From: Bombyx mori
Lineage: Eukaryota > Arthropoda > Insecta > Lepidoptera > Bombycidae
Assembly (NCBI RefSeq): GCF_030269925.1
Contig: NC_085123.1
Span: 3,968,001 to 4,032,000 of the forward strand
Reading direction: 5' to 3'
Length of the DNA stretch: 64,000 nt
This document shows, in pieces, positions 11,518 through 21,083 of the stretch. The notes under the pieces were generated by a model. That model had not been told where the DNA came from, searched no databases, and was given only the letters and a program-made list of their open reading frames with translations. Position 1 is the first letter of the stretch, and each line of letters begins with the position of its first letter. A program made the translations under genes and the position numbers.

Positions 11518-11922
11518 GATCGCTGAGTGCCCAGGTGGGGCGGCCCCGGGTCTTGAAAACACTCGCCTTGCGGCGAGGCCCCAACTTCTCGGACCTGAGC
11601 GGTTCTATTGAACACAGGTGGCGATGCGGCACGATTACTACAGGACAAAGAAAAAACACAACAAAACGGAAATAACAAAAAGAAACAGAACAATTAACCA
11701 CTTCCAGGAAAACAGTTTGTCGGCAGATGTACCACGAACACAGAAACAACAAAAGGAAACAAAACAAATAAAAACTTCCAGGAAGAGCACTTAGTCGGCA
11801 GATGTACCACGAACACAGGCCGCGCGAACAATGGCCGGGCTAACAAAAGCCGGGCGAACAAAGACCGGGCAATCGAGTGGTCGATGAGCACGTCCGCACG
11901 TGACGGGTGCCTCTATCGGAAT
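11518..11922 (-). other. LINE 5' UTR with partial tandem repeat
   Basis: A 405-bp leader. A block starting ACTTCCAGGAA and containing GTCGGCAGATGTACCACGAA appears at 11700-11773 and again, truncated, at 11774-11819, giving a period of 74 bp. Near the outer end there is also a run of CCGGGC-containing short repeats (11830-11872). Tandem leader repeats in LINEs often carry promoter activity; that is inference here. Confidence 0.65.
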
Positions 11923-11924
11923 GA
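11888..11924 (-). promoter_or_regulatory. Internal Pol II core promoter of the LINE (initiator + DPE)
   Basis: On the minus strand the element starts at A(11922). With the flanking TC it makes TCATTC, a match to the insect initiator TCAKTY with A at +1. At +28 to +33 (11895-11890) is GGACGT, which matches the DPE consensus RGWYVT at the exact spacing known from Drosophila jockey-type elements. There is no TATA box. Such downstream promoters let a LINE copy carry its own start site. Confidence 0.7.
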
Positions 11925-12114
11925 TCGGTCTGCTGCGAAGCGGACTGCCTGTGAGATGCTGTCTTCAACTGTCTTCTTTATAGTTTCCGACAGTCTTGCT
12001 GGTGCCCTGCCTTTGGCCCCTTTCCCCTCGAATAGACCAAGAATGAGAAGCTTTTCCAAACTATTCCTTGGAGAACGCGTGATATGTCCGAAAAAGATGA
12101 GTGTTCGATCTTAG
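11923..12114 (-). pseudogene. RTE-like LINE ORF, C-terminal remnant, right piece
   Basis: The minus strand encodes an RTE-type C-terminal segment: FFGHITRS, then NSLEKLLILGLFEGKGAKGR, then QAVRFAADRS. It is broken at 11923-11934 by the family G LINE and continues for a few codons at 6755-6743. The segment follows the reverse transcriptase domain in RTE-like elements and is often found alone because of 5' truncation. Confidence 0.7.
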
Positions 12115-12432
12115 CAATTATGTCTATAGCCCCCGAAGCCCGAAGAAAATACTATTTTTACTTCTTCTAAACCTAAATCTAATCTAAATCTTTGTACTAA
12201 CTTTCTTCAGAGAGAAACTATACAAAAACGAATATTAGCCGACGAAATACTTACTATCGTTTCTCTACACTCTGCGGAATGACAAAATCTTAGCATAAGT
12301 TCGGTGTTTCTGTAAGTTTCTAACTTTAACACGTTTTGTATGCTAAAACGAGATATGGAGTTTCATCAAGCAGATATATACTTGTTTTATTGGAGAAATA
12401 GGTCTCAAATATATAACATAAAAGTACCTAAT
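12115..12432. other. No recognisable feature
   Basis: AT-rich stretch between the RTE remnant and the next LINE tail. I see nothing in it. Confidence 0.5.
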
Positions 12433-12659
12433 ATAATTTCATTTTTTCTTTCCTACCTATGCTGATAGCCTTGAGAGGCTATATCAGCTTCGCCCTAACG
12501 TGTAGATCAGCTCACGGGGCTCAAACTGGAGTGGTGCTAACACTGGCCCTAGAAAGAGCAGTGCTTCGCAGAATCTACCACCGGGTCGGAGACGCGACCC
12601 ACTGAGAAGATCCGGCGAGAAACTAAGTAGGCTGTGTCTGTGGGTTAAATAATTTCATT
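12433..12659 (-). mobile_element. Family A jockey-clade LINE, 3' tail
   Basis: A 5'-truncated copy of about 205 bp. The poly-T-rich left end is followed by CTTGAGAGGCTATATCAGC and the shared GACCCACTGAGAAGATCC hairpin region. Target duplication ATAATTTCATT lies at 12433-12443 and 12649-12659, which marks it as a genuine retrotransposed tail. Confidence 0.8.
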
Positions 12660-12843
12660 GAGAATTGAACTAAACTACTAACTAAAATTCGACTTAAATC
12701 ATTTTAACAATTATATCAGTCATTTTCTTGTGATCACGAACTCTTTTTTTTTTATTATATCAATTTAGAACAAAAAGAAACATGCATTGTCGTGTAAAGA
12801 TTGTTTCGCTATTGTTTTGATTTAGATGTTTGGGCTGTGTTTT

Positions 12844-13048
12844 TTTTTAATGGTAGGGCGTCTTGTGGTCCGCCCGGATATTCATCATCAGCCCTTTTTT
12901 GTCCCTATTCTGTATATATTCTGCGAAGCGGCCATGTTCCGGTTTGAAGATGGGACAGCTTGACATAATTGGGACTACGACCTAACGTCTCGAGGTGGAT
13001 GACGGCATTCCAGGTTATGATGTCAACGGGCTTCGATAACTATTCCAC
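12844..13048 (+). repeat. Bm1 SINE, strongly diverged
   Basis: Order and spacing of Bm1 body words are kept (GGTAGGGCGTCTTGTG, GTTCCGGTTTGAAG, CGTCTCGAGGTGGATG) but with many substitutions and small insertions. It is an old copy. Confidence 0.65.
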
Positions 13049-13139
13049 ACCAGCATATTAACAACAAGAAAAAATATAATCACTTCCACAATGGACTCAA
13101 AGCTAATGACACCTCCTCATATAGTGAAATCATTCAAAG

Positions 13140-13392
13140 TTCTTAAGCTGGGCATCTACACCCTCGGAAAACATTACAGCGGTTTCTCGTCGGATCTTCT
13201 CAGCGGGTCGCGATTCCGATTTGGTAGTAGAATCATTCGCGAAGCAGCTGCTCTTAAGTTGTAAGGTCTCTCTTGGAGGCGCTCGGGCTGACGTTAGCAA
13301 ATCCCACCCCTCCTCGTTGAGCCTTTGCTCGCCCACCTGTCCTGGAGAAACTGGCCTCTTGGCCACCAGTAAATCCTCAATCATAAAAATAA
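13140..13392 (+). mobile_element. Family G LINE, 3' tail
   Basis: Forward copy of the last 250 bp of the family G element: TCTCAGCGGGTCGCGATTCC, GCAGCTGCTCTTAAGTTGT and CCACCAGTAAATCCTCAATC, then an A-rich end at 13383-13392. The hairpin stem is degraded on one side. Confidence 0.85.
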
Positions 13393-13451
13393 TAATTACA
13401 ACGGTGTCTGGTAAAAAGGCTCATATTACCTCTTACTATTACTTCATTATT

Positions 13452-13685
13452 TACTGGTGGTAGGATCTCTTGTGAGTCCGCGCGTGTAGATACCACCACC
13501 CTGCCTATTTCTGCCGTGAAGCAGTAATGCGTTTCGGTTTGAAGGGTAGGGCAGCCGCTGTAACTATACTGAGACCTTAGAACTTATATCTCAAAGTGGG
13601 TGGCGCATTTACGTTGTAGATGTCTATGGGCTCTAGTAATCACTTAACCAGGTGGGCCGAGGATTAAAAAAAAAAAAAAAAAAAA
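13452..13685 (+). repeat. Bm1 SINE, headless copy with long poly-A
   Basis: Starts at TTACTGGTGGTAGG, has the full body and ends in about 20 A. The usual AGCAATAAA end is replaced by GTGGGCCGAGGATT before the tail. Confidence 0.9.
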
Positions 13686-13977
13686 TATCGCCTACTCTTA
13701 CTATCATTACAACACAAATTTCTCAAAACAAGTGAACACTGAGCTATATACGGGCGAACTATAGCGTATATATACACATATGTGAATGTGACCGCATGTT
13801 TGGTTATCTTGTGCCTCTCTCGGGAGCTGTAACTCACGGCTTCAAAACTCTGCGTTCACTTGTACACGATACGATGGGGTTTATTTAATAATTTACTATT
13901 ACATACGATTATAATAGTTTTAGGATTGAGGGGAATGTGTTTAATTTACGTTAACTTTACTGTTGGCATTGTAGGAT

Positions 13978-14351
13978 TTTTTTTTTTTAAATGCCTTGTA
14001 AGCCGACCAGCATACGGCCCACCTGATGGTGAATGGTTTCCGTCGCCCATGGACTTCAGCAATGCCAGGGACAGAGCCAAGCCGCTGCCTACTGCTTAAT
14101 ACTCTCCACAAGCCTCGTTTGGAGAAGAACATGTCATAGCGCTCGGGAAACACCGTGAAGGGGAGCTCATTCCATAGCCGGAAGGTACGTGGCAAAAAAG
14201 ACCTCTGGAAATGCACTGTGGATGACCGCAGTGGCTCCAGGTAGTCTGGATGAACTCTACTCCGGTGGCGGGCGGTGCGATGGTAAAAACGAGATGCCGG
14301 TATCATCTCGAACAATTCCTCAGAGCACTGCCCATGGAACATACGGTACAA
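13978..14351 (-). pseudogene. CR1-like LINE ORF2, C-terminal end
   Basis: An open minus-strand frame of about 125 codons: MYRMFHGQCSEELFEMIPAS, then FLPRTFRLWNELPFTVFPER, then GLWRVLSSRQRLGSVPGIAE and VHGRRKP. The RTxRLWNELPxxVFPxxYD block is typical of the end of CR1/Rex-like reverse transcriptase polyproteins. The poly-T run at 13978-13988 marks the 3' end. The copy is 5'-truncated but uninterrupted, so it is not very old. Related scraps lie at 1.48, 33.4, 37.7 and 62.6 kb. Confidence 0.75.
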
Positions 14352-14359
14352 AATAATAA

Positions 14360-14540
14360 TCTATACTAATAACATAAACAAGAAAATGATTCTGTGTGTT
14401 TATTAATTTTTCACGCCCAAAATGCTGAAGAGATTTTGACGAAATTTGGTATGAAAATAGTTTGAAGTCTGCGAAAGAATATAGACTACCTTTTGTCTCA
14501 TTGTTAAGCACGAGTCTCTGCCCACGCGATATAAAGCATA
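14360..14540 (+). repeat. Dispersed repeat with Helitron-like 5' start
   Basis: Begins TCTATACTAATAACATAAAC after an A, a start common among lepidopteran non-autonomous Helitrons, and continues with GATTTTGACGAAATTTGGTATG. I cannot see a matching 3' end, so it may be a fragment. Confidence 0.35.
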
Positions 14541-15358
14541 GTCTATGTAAATTGCGATATAAATAGCATTAATAGACTGTGGATGGAAAGCTACTAAATT
14601 AAAGATTGGACATCTTCTCTATGTTAATAGAACAAGTTATTAATTGATGCGGATTTGTGTAAAAGATAAGCCTCATACTCTACATATCTGTGCTAACATA
14701 GTTGGAGGAATAATTTTCTTTTAAGTTTCAATGTATTTATAATAAATTTGGAATGTAATTATTACTTGTTCTGCGTGTCTAATTAATATTACATGATGTA
14801 AGTGTGTTTTTTTGGTGTTTTTGCTCGATAAATACTTCAATTTTTATGTTAGACACAACCTGAGAATTTTATTTGATGCACTTTGTGTTTTATTTATAGC
14901 TAGTCAGACTGTCATGTCCCTCTAAAATTAATATTTTTATTGACTGGGTTAATTTAAGATACTCGTATTTAATGTTAAAGCGCAGTGTTAAAGTGCTAAG
15001 CTTCAATTGACGGTAAACACATTCTAATGCGCGTCTTTACATTCTAGGTTCAGACAGTCTTTTGCTGTATGAGTTGAGAATTCGATTTCACGACCTTGTC
15101 TCAAAGTGATAAGGCGAGTTATATGGATTTCGGTAATTATTTAAGCTGAAGTGGATCTATCGTACTAGTGATAATAGTTTTATATTTTAAACTAGATGTT
15201 GGGGATACAAATGCAACCTATACTAATAGTAAGGTTTTTTTTAATGCACACGACAATCTGCCTGTGTATTCTTTGGGTCATTGATGAAGGCGACGATTTG
15301 TAGTCATTAAAATTTCATTATACCTTTCCCTTTTTTTCTGTTTTCATAAACAATTTAG
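14541..15358. other. Unassigned sequence upstream of candidate exon
   Basis: AT-rich, no recognisable repeat. It ends in the pyrimidine tract CCTTTCCCTTTTTTTCTG (15322-15340) and CAATTTAG, a plausible 3' splice site. Confidence 0.4.
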
Positions 15359-15579
15359 ATTTGGATAATTCTCGATCTACAATATTTAATGGTGCAGCAG
15401 AAAGCAAAGTTCCCGCATTCGTATCAACTAAACAAATGGTAGATCCACCACATTCGTACGGGGTTCGTATTGCAAAACAATGTGCGCCGTGTCCGCTGGG
15501 AGCGATATATCAGACGTTACTGAAGCCGCCGACCCTGACGTTTGTAGTGATGAGGGAGCCGGCCCGTACTCTCCAAGCC
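15359..15579 (+). CDS. Candidate internal exon of an unknown host gene
   Basis: A 221-nt open stretch with splice-like borders. A pyrimidine tract and ...CAATTTAG lie before it, and GTGAGG follows it at 15580. The frame gives 73 whole codons after a two-base partial codon: LDNSRSTIFNGAAESKVPAF, then VSTKQMVDPPHSYGVRIAKQ, then CAPCPLGAIYQTLL and ending PARTLQA. Composition is balanced and GC-richer than the flanks, and third positions are varied, as expected for coding DNA. I do not recognise the protein family. There are four Cys or Pro-rich turns (QCAPCPLG) but no named motif. It could also be a retrocopy fragment. No neighbouring exon was found in this window. Confidence 0.4.
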
Positions 15580-15701
15580 GTGAGGATTAATCTGTATTTG
15601 ATCTGTCTATGAATTGTGTAATCTATGTTCACTGATACTCGCGGTGCGCTTTTCAAGTTCGTCTTTCGGGTGAATGTAATTCGATCTAATTAAAATTATA
15701 G

Positions 15702-15982
15702 TTTTTTTTTTGGTCAGGAGGAAATCGTCGGACTTCCGCCCTCCACTGCGGATGGAGGACGAGCATATCGGAGTCGAACTATAACCTCCTGTTGTTCAAC
15801 AACCCACGTCCAAACCTCGCATAAGACAGAACTCATGAATAGGCAAAGGGGGAGAGTGAAGCGTTTATTGCGGAGCACATCTCTCCCATCACCCTCCCCC
15901 TCGGGACCCCGGACCGGTGGTCGCCGGCGCCTCAACCACCAGCCCTCTCGGCCCAGGCGGGTATTAATTTTTCTGCGGCTTA
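15702..15982 (-). repeat. Probable LINE 3' UTR fragment
   Basis: A poly-T run at 15702-15711, then GC-rich sequence (GGTCAGGAGGAAATCGTCGG and onward to the AGCCCTCTCGGCCCAGGCGG block) quite unlike its AT-rich surroundings. It looks like the reversed 3' UTR of an R1-type LINE, but no coding part remains, so the family is uncertain. Confidence 0.4.
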
Positions 15983-16088
15983 ACGGCTGCCTCACTCTTC
16001 ATACCGAAATTACTGCTTCACGGCAGAAATAGGCGGGGTGGTAGATACCACTACCCGTGCGGACTCACAAGAGGTCCTACCACCAGTA
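15983..16088 (-). repeat. Bm1 SINE, 5' part of headless body
   Basis: Reversed Bm1 block from GGCTGCCTCACTCTTCATAC to CCTACCACCAGTAAG. It joins directly to the GC-rich fragment on its left and ends at the common headless breakpoint. Confidence 0.8.
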
Positions 16089-17040
16089 AGCGGAAGGCAC
16101 TTCGCGGCTAAATCACTATTAACTGTGATACCAGCGTGAGCTTACAGTAAGCCCCACCCAAAGTAGACCCATTTCAACAAACAATTAATTTTCATATCCA
16201 ACCAAAATTCAAGTTTAAAACGTACATCACATCGACGATCCCAAGGGACTACTCACGCTCCAGTTCGACCTAAGATTTATTGTAGTTATTAAAACTGCCC
16301 TTAAGAGGGCCTTGAACTGCACTAAAGCTTCACCGCGCATGGGTATGTCTAACTGATAACTAATGTTATCTGTACGTCGACCATAAGCAGCGGGCCGTAA
16401 TTAGTTCAGTCTAAACATTATTATCGATGCATTAGTCCTTGGTGTGATCGGAGAGAGGAATGTAAGCAGTAATACACCCCGATTTATATGCAAAAGGAAT
16501 GAAATCAACAAATCAACCTTGGATTTTAGTCATACCGTCCCAAAGTTTTGCTAGTCGCTAACTGTTTTAAATAACTAACGTTTTAAATAACTTAAATTAA
16601 AGAGTTGAAAGCGTGTTAAAAAAACATCTAACATTAAATTTTATAAAAAAAACTAGATCGATTTGTTGAGTCCACTGTTTGTAAATTCACTATCCTCATT
16701 ATTCTGTTAGCCTACGTTTACAAACAGCTCTGTTAACAGAGGAAATGGTAGAAAAAAATATTTGTTATAATTGATTTCTTTTCGATTTAATCCCTTTTTT
16801 TATAAATAAACACTTCACAAATCAGAGACTTATAAATACTTGAATACGATCTTCTTATATCTTCTGGATTATGCTCCACAAGTTACCGGGAGCGTTGAAT
16901 TTTTTTCATAGCTCTCAGGGTAAATGACCCAATTATTGCTTGGGTGATTTCGAATATTTGAACATCCTATAGAATTCAATTGGGCTGCTAACTCTGATTA
17001 AATCTAAAACTATTGCTGGTTAAAGAATGCGTTCGACCTT
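16089..17040. other. No gene recognised; small inverted repeats
   Basis: Unassigned AT-rich DNA. CTGTTTGTAAA (16675-16685) and TTTACAAACAG (16717-16727) form an inverted pair, directly followed by the 14-bp palindrome CTCTGTTAACAGAG (16728-16741). Confidence 0.4.
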
Positions 17041-17345
17041 ATTTCTCAATGTAAATGAAACAAAATGAAAGCATCCTTCTTGTGTTTTTTGATGCTGAAA
17101 AAACGCCTTCCTCCAACCCCCGGCTCGGCGTCGTCGGCGGCACGGTGCCAATAGGGAAGAAGAGCTCTTTCTCTCCCATTGCGCCACCTTCTTCCTTTTG
17201 CGAGATAGTGGACTCACAGAAGCCGAGCATCGCCTGCCAGGATACGTCTCTGGCGAGCATCGTTGCCATCCTATTATTGCGTCAAGGACGCGGCGCTGCT
17301 CCGAAAACCCCTCCAGCCACTCCAAGTCGGAGTTGTGGTGGGTAA
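17041..17345 (-). pseudogene. R1-clade LINE ORF2, diverged C-terminal remnant
   Basis: Minus-strand frames contain ATMLARDVSWQAMLGFCEST followed by ISQKEEGG, clearly like the ASMLGSDESWKAMLDFCECT-ISQKEAAG segment in the R1-clade copy at 18.9-20.3 kb. An upstream piece (LEWLEGFSEQRRVLDAIIG) is in a different frame, so the copy is frameshifted and old. Confidence 0.6.
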
Positions 17346-17419
17346 GCTTGGACATCTCCAAACTAAACATGAGCTATCAGCATGATTTTCCTATCGGCCG
17401 CCGAGTATAGAGCTTTGTG

Positions 17420-18926
17420 GGCTGTGTAGTCGAGAGCAGAGAGGATCTGGTCGCAACAACACATCAGGGCCCCTACCTCGTGGTCTTCTTCCATTCTGTT
17501 TGCCAGTCATCGTTTCTGACAATATGGCGAAAATATTCGAGATCTTTCCGCAGGCAGATAGTAACACAGCCCTGTCTGTATCTTGAGTTCTTGCTGTATT
17601 AACACGCACGTGCGACCTGCTGTCCAAAGAATCTTACCTAAAAACAATAACAAAAGGCACAGCAAATCTTATTTCAATTCCTTGAATTGTAATAAAATTC
17701 GGATCAGAGATACTCAACGAGGCTTAACTAGATACGTCTAACAAGTCTCCCGGGCCCCCGAAAGTGTACACAGCGTTTCAACCATGACGCGCGGTTTAAT
17801 TTTATGCTACATTAATGGTGCCGGAGGGCTAAACCACTTTTTAATAGGGTTAGTTACGGCGCCCCCTTTCTCAGGATTAGCAATATGTTATAGGTTTGTC
17901 TCGATAGGATTATCTCCTATTGCAGAGTTAATTCTTTGTTTATTTGTTAGGCTGACCTTTCGAGTAAAATGTCGAAGTGTTTTATACTTTGTAATAGCTG
18001 TATAGTAGTCGTCTTTCAATAGGTTTATTAAAGGATATTTTATGTAGTAAGTAGTTCGAAGTGGATGATATTAAGGATTTTGTTATTCAGCTGTCGAAGC
18101 TTTATTTAATTACGATGCAAATTGATACATATCGACTTTATTAAGCACGAAGCTTAGGAACGAATTAATCTAATATTAATGTAATTATATTAGGTATACC
18201 TAATAATAATATCTAAAGTTTTCTTTGATTAATTACAATAGGACAAAAATAAACACCATTTAAGTTCAATTTCTATTATGTTAAAAGTCTTAAGAATATG
18301 AATTTGGATTTTTTTTTTAATTGTAAATAAACAACCAGTACATTTAAAAAAAAGGTACCACATCAGACCCATAGAAAAAAGCAATTAAAATACATTCACT
18401 ACACATATTGGAGCGTTAAATTTGTTTATTGTTTTTTTTAAAAGTAAAAAAACGTGGGTGACATTTTTTGTTCAAATCCCACGCAAAAAGTTATTTAGTC
18501 ATTTATTAGGCTGAATCAATTCGTTCCGGTGCCTTCTGGAAAACAATGGCGCATAAAAATAGTTTTATTAATAACGGTACAATATAAATTATGGGATGAT
18601 ATCATGTTTTAACATTAAAAACTATTAGAAAACTATCTGAGCCTTGACAAAAAAAAAACAGAAATTAAAATACATAATATAGAATGGATAAAACTGAGTT
18701 GACTTTATGTAAAATGTAGCTATATTTATTTTATGACGATAATAACTACAAGTGACTATTGAATTATGCTAGAAATTTGTTGTCTTAAATATAGTCATTT
18801 CACTTAGAAGGAACTTAATTTCGGAATATTTTTTGAATTCTTTGCATAGCGTTCTCATACATTGTGTATATCTTATGCAAAGCAGGTTATGTAATTTTTT
18901 ATTTATTTAAACATTAAGCTTTACCT
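17420..18926. other. No recognisable gene
   Basis: Mixed unassigned DNA, AT-rich after 18000. Short frames (17784-18005 for example) have no motif or splice context. Confidence 0.45.
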
Positions 18927-18941
18927 AACTTCATTACACGT

Positions 18942-19933
18942 CCCACATCGTGGTTGGAGGCGTCCGGATAGGGGTCGGGGTGCAGTTGAAGTACCTCGGC
19001 CTCGTGTTGGACAGCCGGTGGGCTTTTCGTGCTCACTTTGCGGAGCTGGTCCCCCGATTGATGGGGACGGCCGGTTCTTTGAGCCGGCTGCTCCCGAATA
19101 TTGGGGGACCGGATCAGGTTGTGCGCCGCCTCTACGCGGGGGTGGTGCGATCGATGGCCCTGTACGGTGCACCTGTGTGGGCTGAGCCGCGCAACCGGGC
19201 CACTATGGCTCGGTTTCTGCGCCGGCCGCAGCGCACCGTTGCCATCAGGGTCATCCGCGGATATCGCACCATCTCCTTCGAGGCGGCGTGTGTTTTGGCG
19301 GGGACGCCGCCATGGGAGCTGGAGGCGGAGTCGCTCGCTGCCGACTACCGGTGGCGCAGCGAGCTCCGTGCTCGGGGCGTGGGGCGTGTCCCCGAGAGTG
19401 AGCTGAGGGCGCGGAAGGCCCATTCTCGGCGGTCCGTGCTCGAGTCGTGGTCGAGGCGATTGGCCAACCCCACGTGGGGGCTACGGACCGTCGAGGCGGT
19501 TTACCCGGTCTTTGATGACTGGGTGAATCGTGGCGAAGGACGTCTCACCTTTCGTCTGGTGCAGGTGCTGACCGGGCACGGATGCTTCGGGAAGTACCTG
19601 CGCCGGATAGGGGCTGAGCCGACGACGAGGTGTCACCATTGTGGACACGACCTGGACACGGCGGAGCATACGCTCGCTGTCTGCCCCGCTTGGGAGGTGC
19701 AGCGCCGTGTCCTGGTCGCAAAGATAGGACCTGACTTGTCGCTGCCTGGCGTCGTGGCGTCGATGCTTGGCAGCGATGAGTCATGGAAGGCTATGCTCGA
19801 CTTCTGCGAGTGCACCATCTCGCAGAAGGAGGCGGCGGGGCGAGTGAGGGAAAGCTCTCCTCACTACGCAGAAACCCGCCGCCGCCGAGCAGGGGGTCGG
19901 GACCGGGGTCGTATCCGTGACCTGGCCCCCTAA
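18942..19933 (+). pseudogene. R1-clade LINE ORF2, C-terminal 330 residues
   Basis: Open from the truncation point to TAA at 19931-19933, with no breaks. It starts inside the reverse transcriptase thumb region (VQLKYLGLVLDSRWAFRAHF), continues with RRLYAGVVRSMALYGAPVWA and a long helical linker, and has a Cys/His knuckle CHHCGHDLDTAEHTLAVCP near residue 230. It ends in an Arg-rich tail after CTISQKEAAG. The order thumb, linker, CCHC knuckle, basic tail is the R1-clade ORF2 end. The palm with the catalytic aspartates, the endonuclease and ORF1 are all missing, so it cannot make an active enzyme. An uninterrupted frame with exact target duplications points to recent insertion. Confidence 0.85.
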
Positions 19934-20316
19934 GAGCTAGGGGTCCCACCCGTTTTGTGCGGGGAGAGACCCAGACGTGGGGTGGCGTGCTTGCACGCTC
20001 ACCCGCAATAGGAAGCCGGGTGATGGCAGACCGCGTTCCCCCGACCGCTCTGGGGGAAGGTGTAACGCGGCGCCATCAAAGCGGGCTCTCGGCCCGCTGA
20101 ACGAGGGAACCGGTGGTCGTTTCGCTGGCGGCCACCGGTCCGGCGTCCGTGGGACGGTGGGATGGATGTAATGTGCTCTGCGTCAACCCTGTCCCGCCGT
20201 TTCAATAGCCCCGACTGGGCTCCGGCCCGGTCCGAGGTAGGGCGCCGGTTGTGAGCGGCAGGAGTTTTTAGTGAGGTTCAAATCCGGCGATTTTCTCCTG
20301 TGGAAAAAAAAAAAAA
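19934..20316 (+). other. R1-clade LINE 3' UTR and poly-A
   Basis: A GC-rich tail of about 380 bp ending CGATTTTCTCCTGTGG plus about 14 A. Near its end GGTTCAAATCC (20277-20287) equals a Pol III B-box, but I see no A-box at the right distance, so this is probably chance. Confidence 0.7.
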
Positions 20317-20660
20317 AACTTCATTACACGTGGGATGTCCAGCGACTTCTTCACATACCGCTCTCGTGTTTTGTGTATAATCTATGCTCATGTTGTTATG
20401 GCAATGTTATCAGGGTCAAATTGAACGACATGATTCTTATAAAAAACTGATAAAGATATCCTGAGGTCATCTATTTGACGTTTCATTCGACACGTGTTCT
20501 TTTTTCAGTTTTAAAAGTTTTTTATCTTATTTTTTTTTGTTTTGAGGGAACAAATTTAATATTTCTGCTATTCATTTTTAATTTTACACCTTCTTAACTT
20601 TCATAGAAATAAACAAATACTATCACATAAACAGATACTGTTTTTAGTAATTTATTTAGA

Positions 20661-21083
20661 CTAGAGGTCCCGCTGTAGTCGAAATTCGACTATAATTAAT
20701 TGGAATTGTAAGTTTTTACACTATTATGATTATATTTTATACTTCTGTAATCACAAATTTCACCAAGACTACACTATAAAAATATTAACAAAGACAAACA
20801 ATATTTAATCTATTCTCAATTTGACAACAGACGTCAAGAACAAAAGTTTGACAATAAATAGTACCTATGCATGCGTGTGTGCGTCAAATACATGGTATGT
20901 AGTGTGTGTAATATTTTCTTTATTGATTTAATGCATCTTTTATGTATTATTTAAAAAAAAAAATTAGCATAGTGCACTTCTTCTCTATATTCTCTATAAG
21001 TGTGGAAAATTTCATACTCCTCCGTCCGCGCAATTTTCGTAAAAAGGGAAACAAAGTTTTTGCTTCACGTATTAATATATAGA
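20661..21083 (-). mobile_element. Non-autonomous Helitron, copy 1
   Basis: On the minus strand it begins A|TCTATATATT (21083) and ends GGGACCTCTAG|T (20661), that is, 5'-TC, 3'-CTRR, inserted between A and T. A perfect hairpin TAGTCGAA-A-TTCGACTA (20676-20692) lies 15 bases before the 3' end. No coding sequence. Copies at 51.5 and 54.9 kb share the full structure. Confidence 0.85.

Larger units (their letters stand above)
6768..11922 (-). mobile_element. Full-length jockey-clade LINE (family G)
   Basis: A 5155-bp non-LTR retrotransposon, complete from promoter to poly-A. A perfect 12-bp target duplication GATCGGTCTGCT flanks it (6756-6767 and 11923-11934). In minus-strand order it has a 405-bp 5' UTR with an initiator and DPE-like motif and a partly duplicated block, ORF1 (11517-9895), ORF2 (9891-7015), a 247-bp 3' region with a stem-loop, and a poly-A tail of about 19 (seen as poly-T at 6768-6786). 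Domain layout and protein motifs fit the Jockey clade; the silkworm element BMC1/L1Bm belongs there, but I cannot confirm identity without a search. The sequence is much more GC-rich than its surroundings. The only disabling lesion I see is one stop codon in ORF2. Confidence 0.92.
18942..20316 (+). mobile_element. R1-clade LINE, 5'-truncated copy
   Basis: A GC-rich 1375-bp insertion in AT-rich DNA, flanked by the duplication AACTTCATTACACGT (18927-18941 and 20317-20331) and ending in about 14 A. It contains the intact C-terminal end of ORF2 and a 380-bp 3' UTR. No 28S rDNA flanks are present, so this is not an R1 copy in ribosomal DNA. It belongs to a dispersed R1-clade family, which I leave unnamed. 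Confidence 0.88.

Noticed and set aside
10950..11693. Long open frames (up to 247 codons) overlapping LINE ORF1, and 18914-19423 opposite the R1-clade ORF
   Set aside because: They are other-frame or opposite-strand shadows of GC-rich LINE coding sequence; low-complexity Pro/Arg/Ser translations without motifs.
20270..20295. Pol III B-box in the R1-clade 3' UTR suggesting a hidden SINE
   Set aside because: No A-box at a suitable distance and the sequence is continuous with the LINE tail; likely chance.
18942..20316. R1 element inserted in 28S rDNA
   Set aside because: The flanks are AT-rich unique DNA and the target duplication is not the 28S R1 site.
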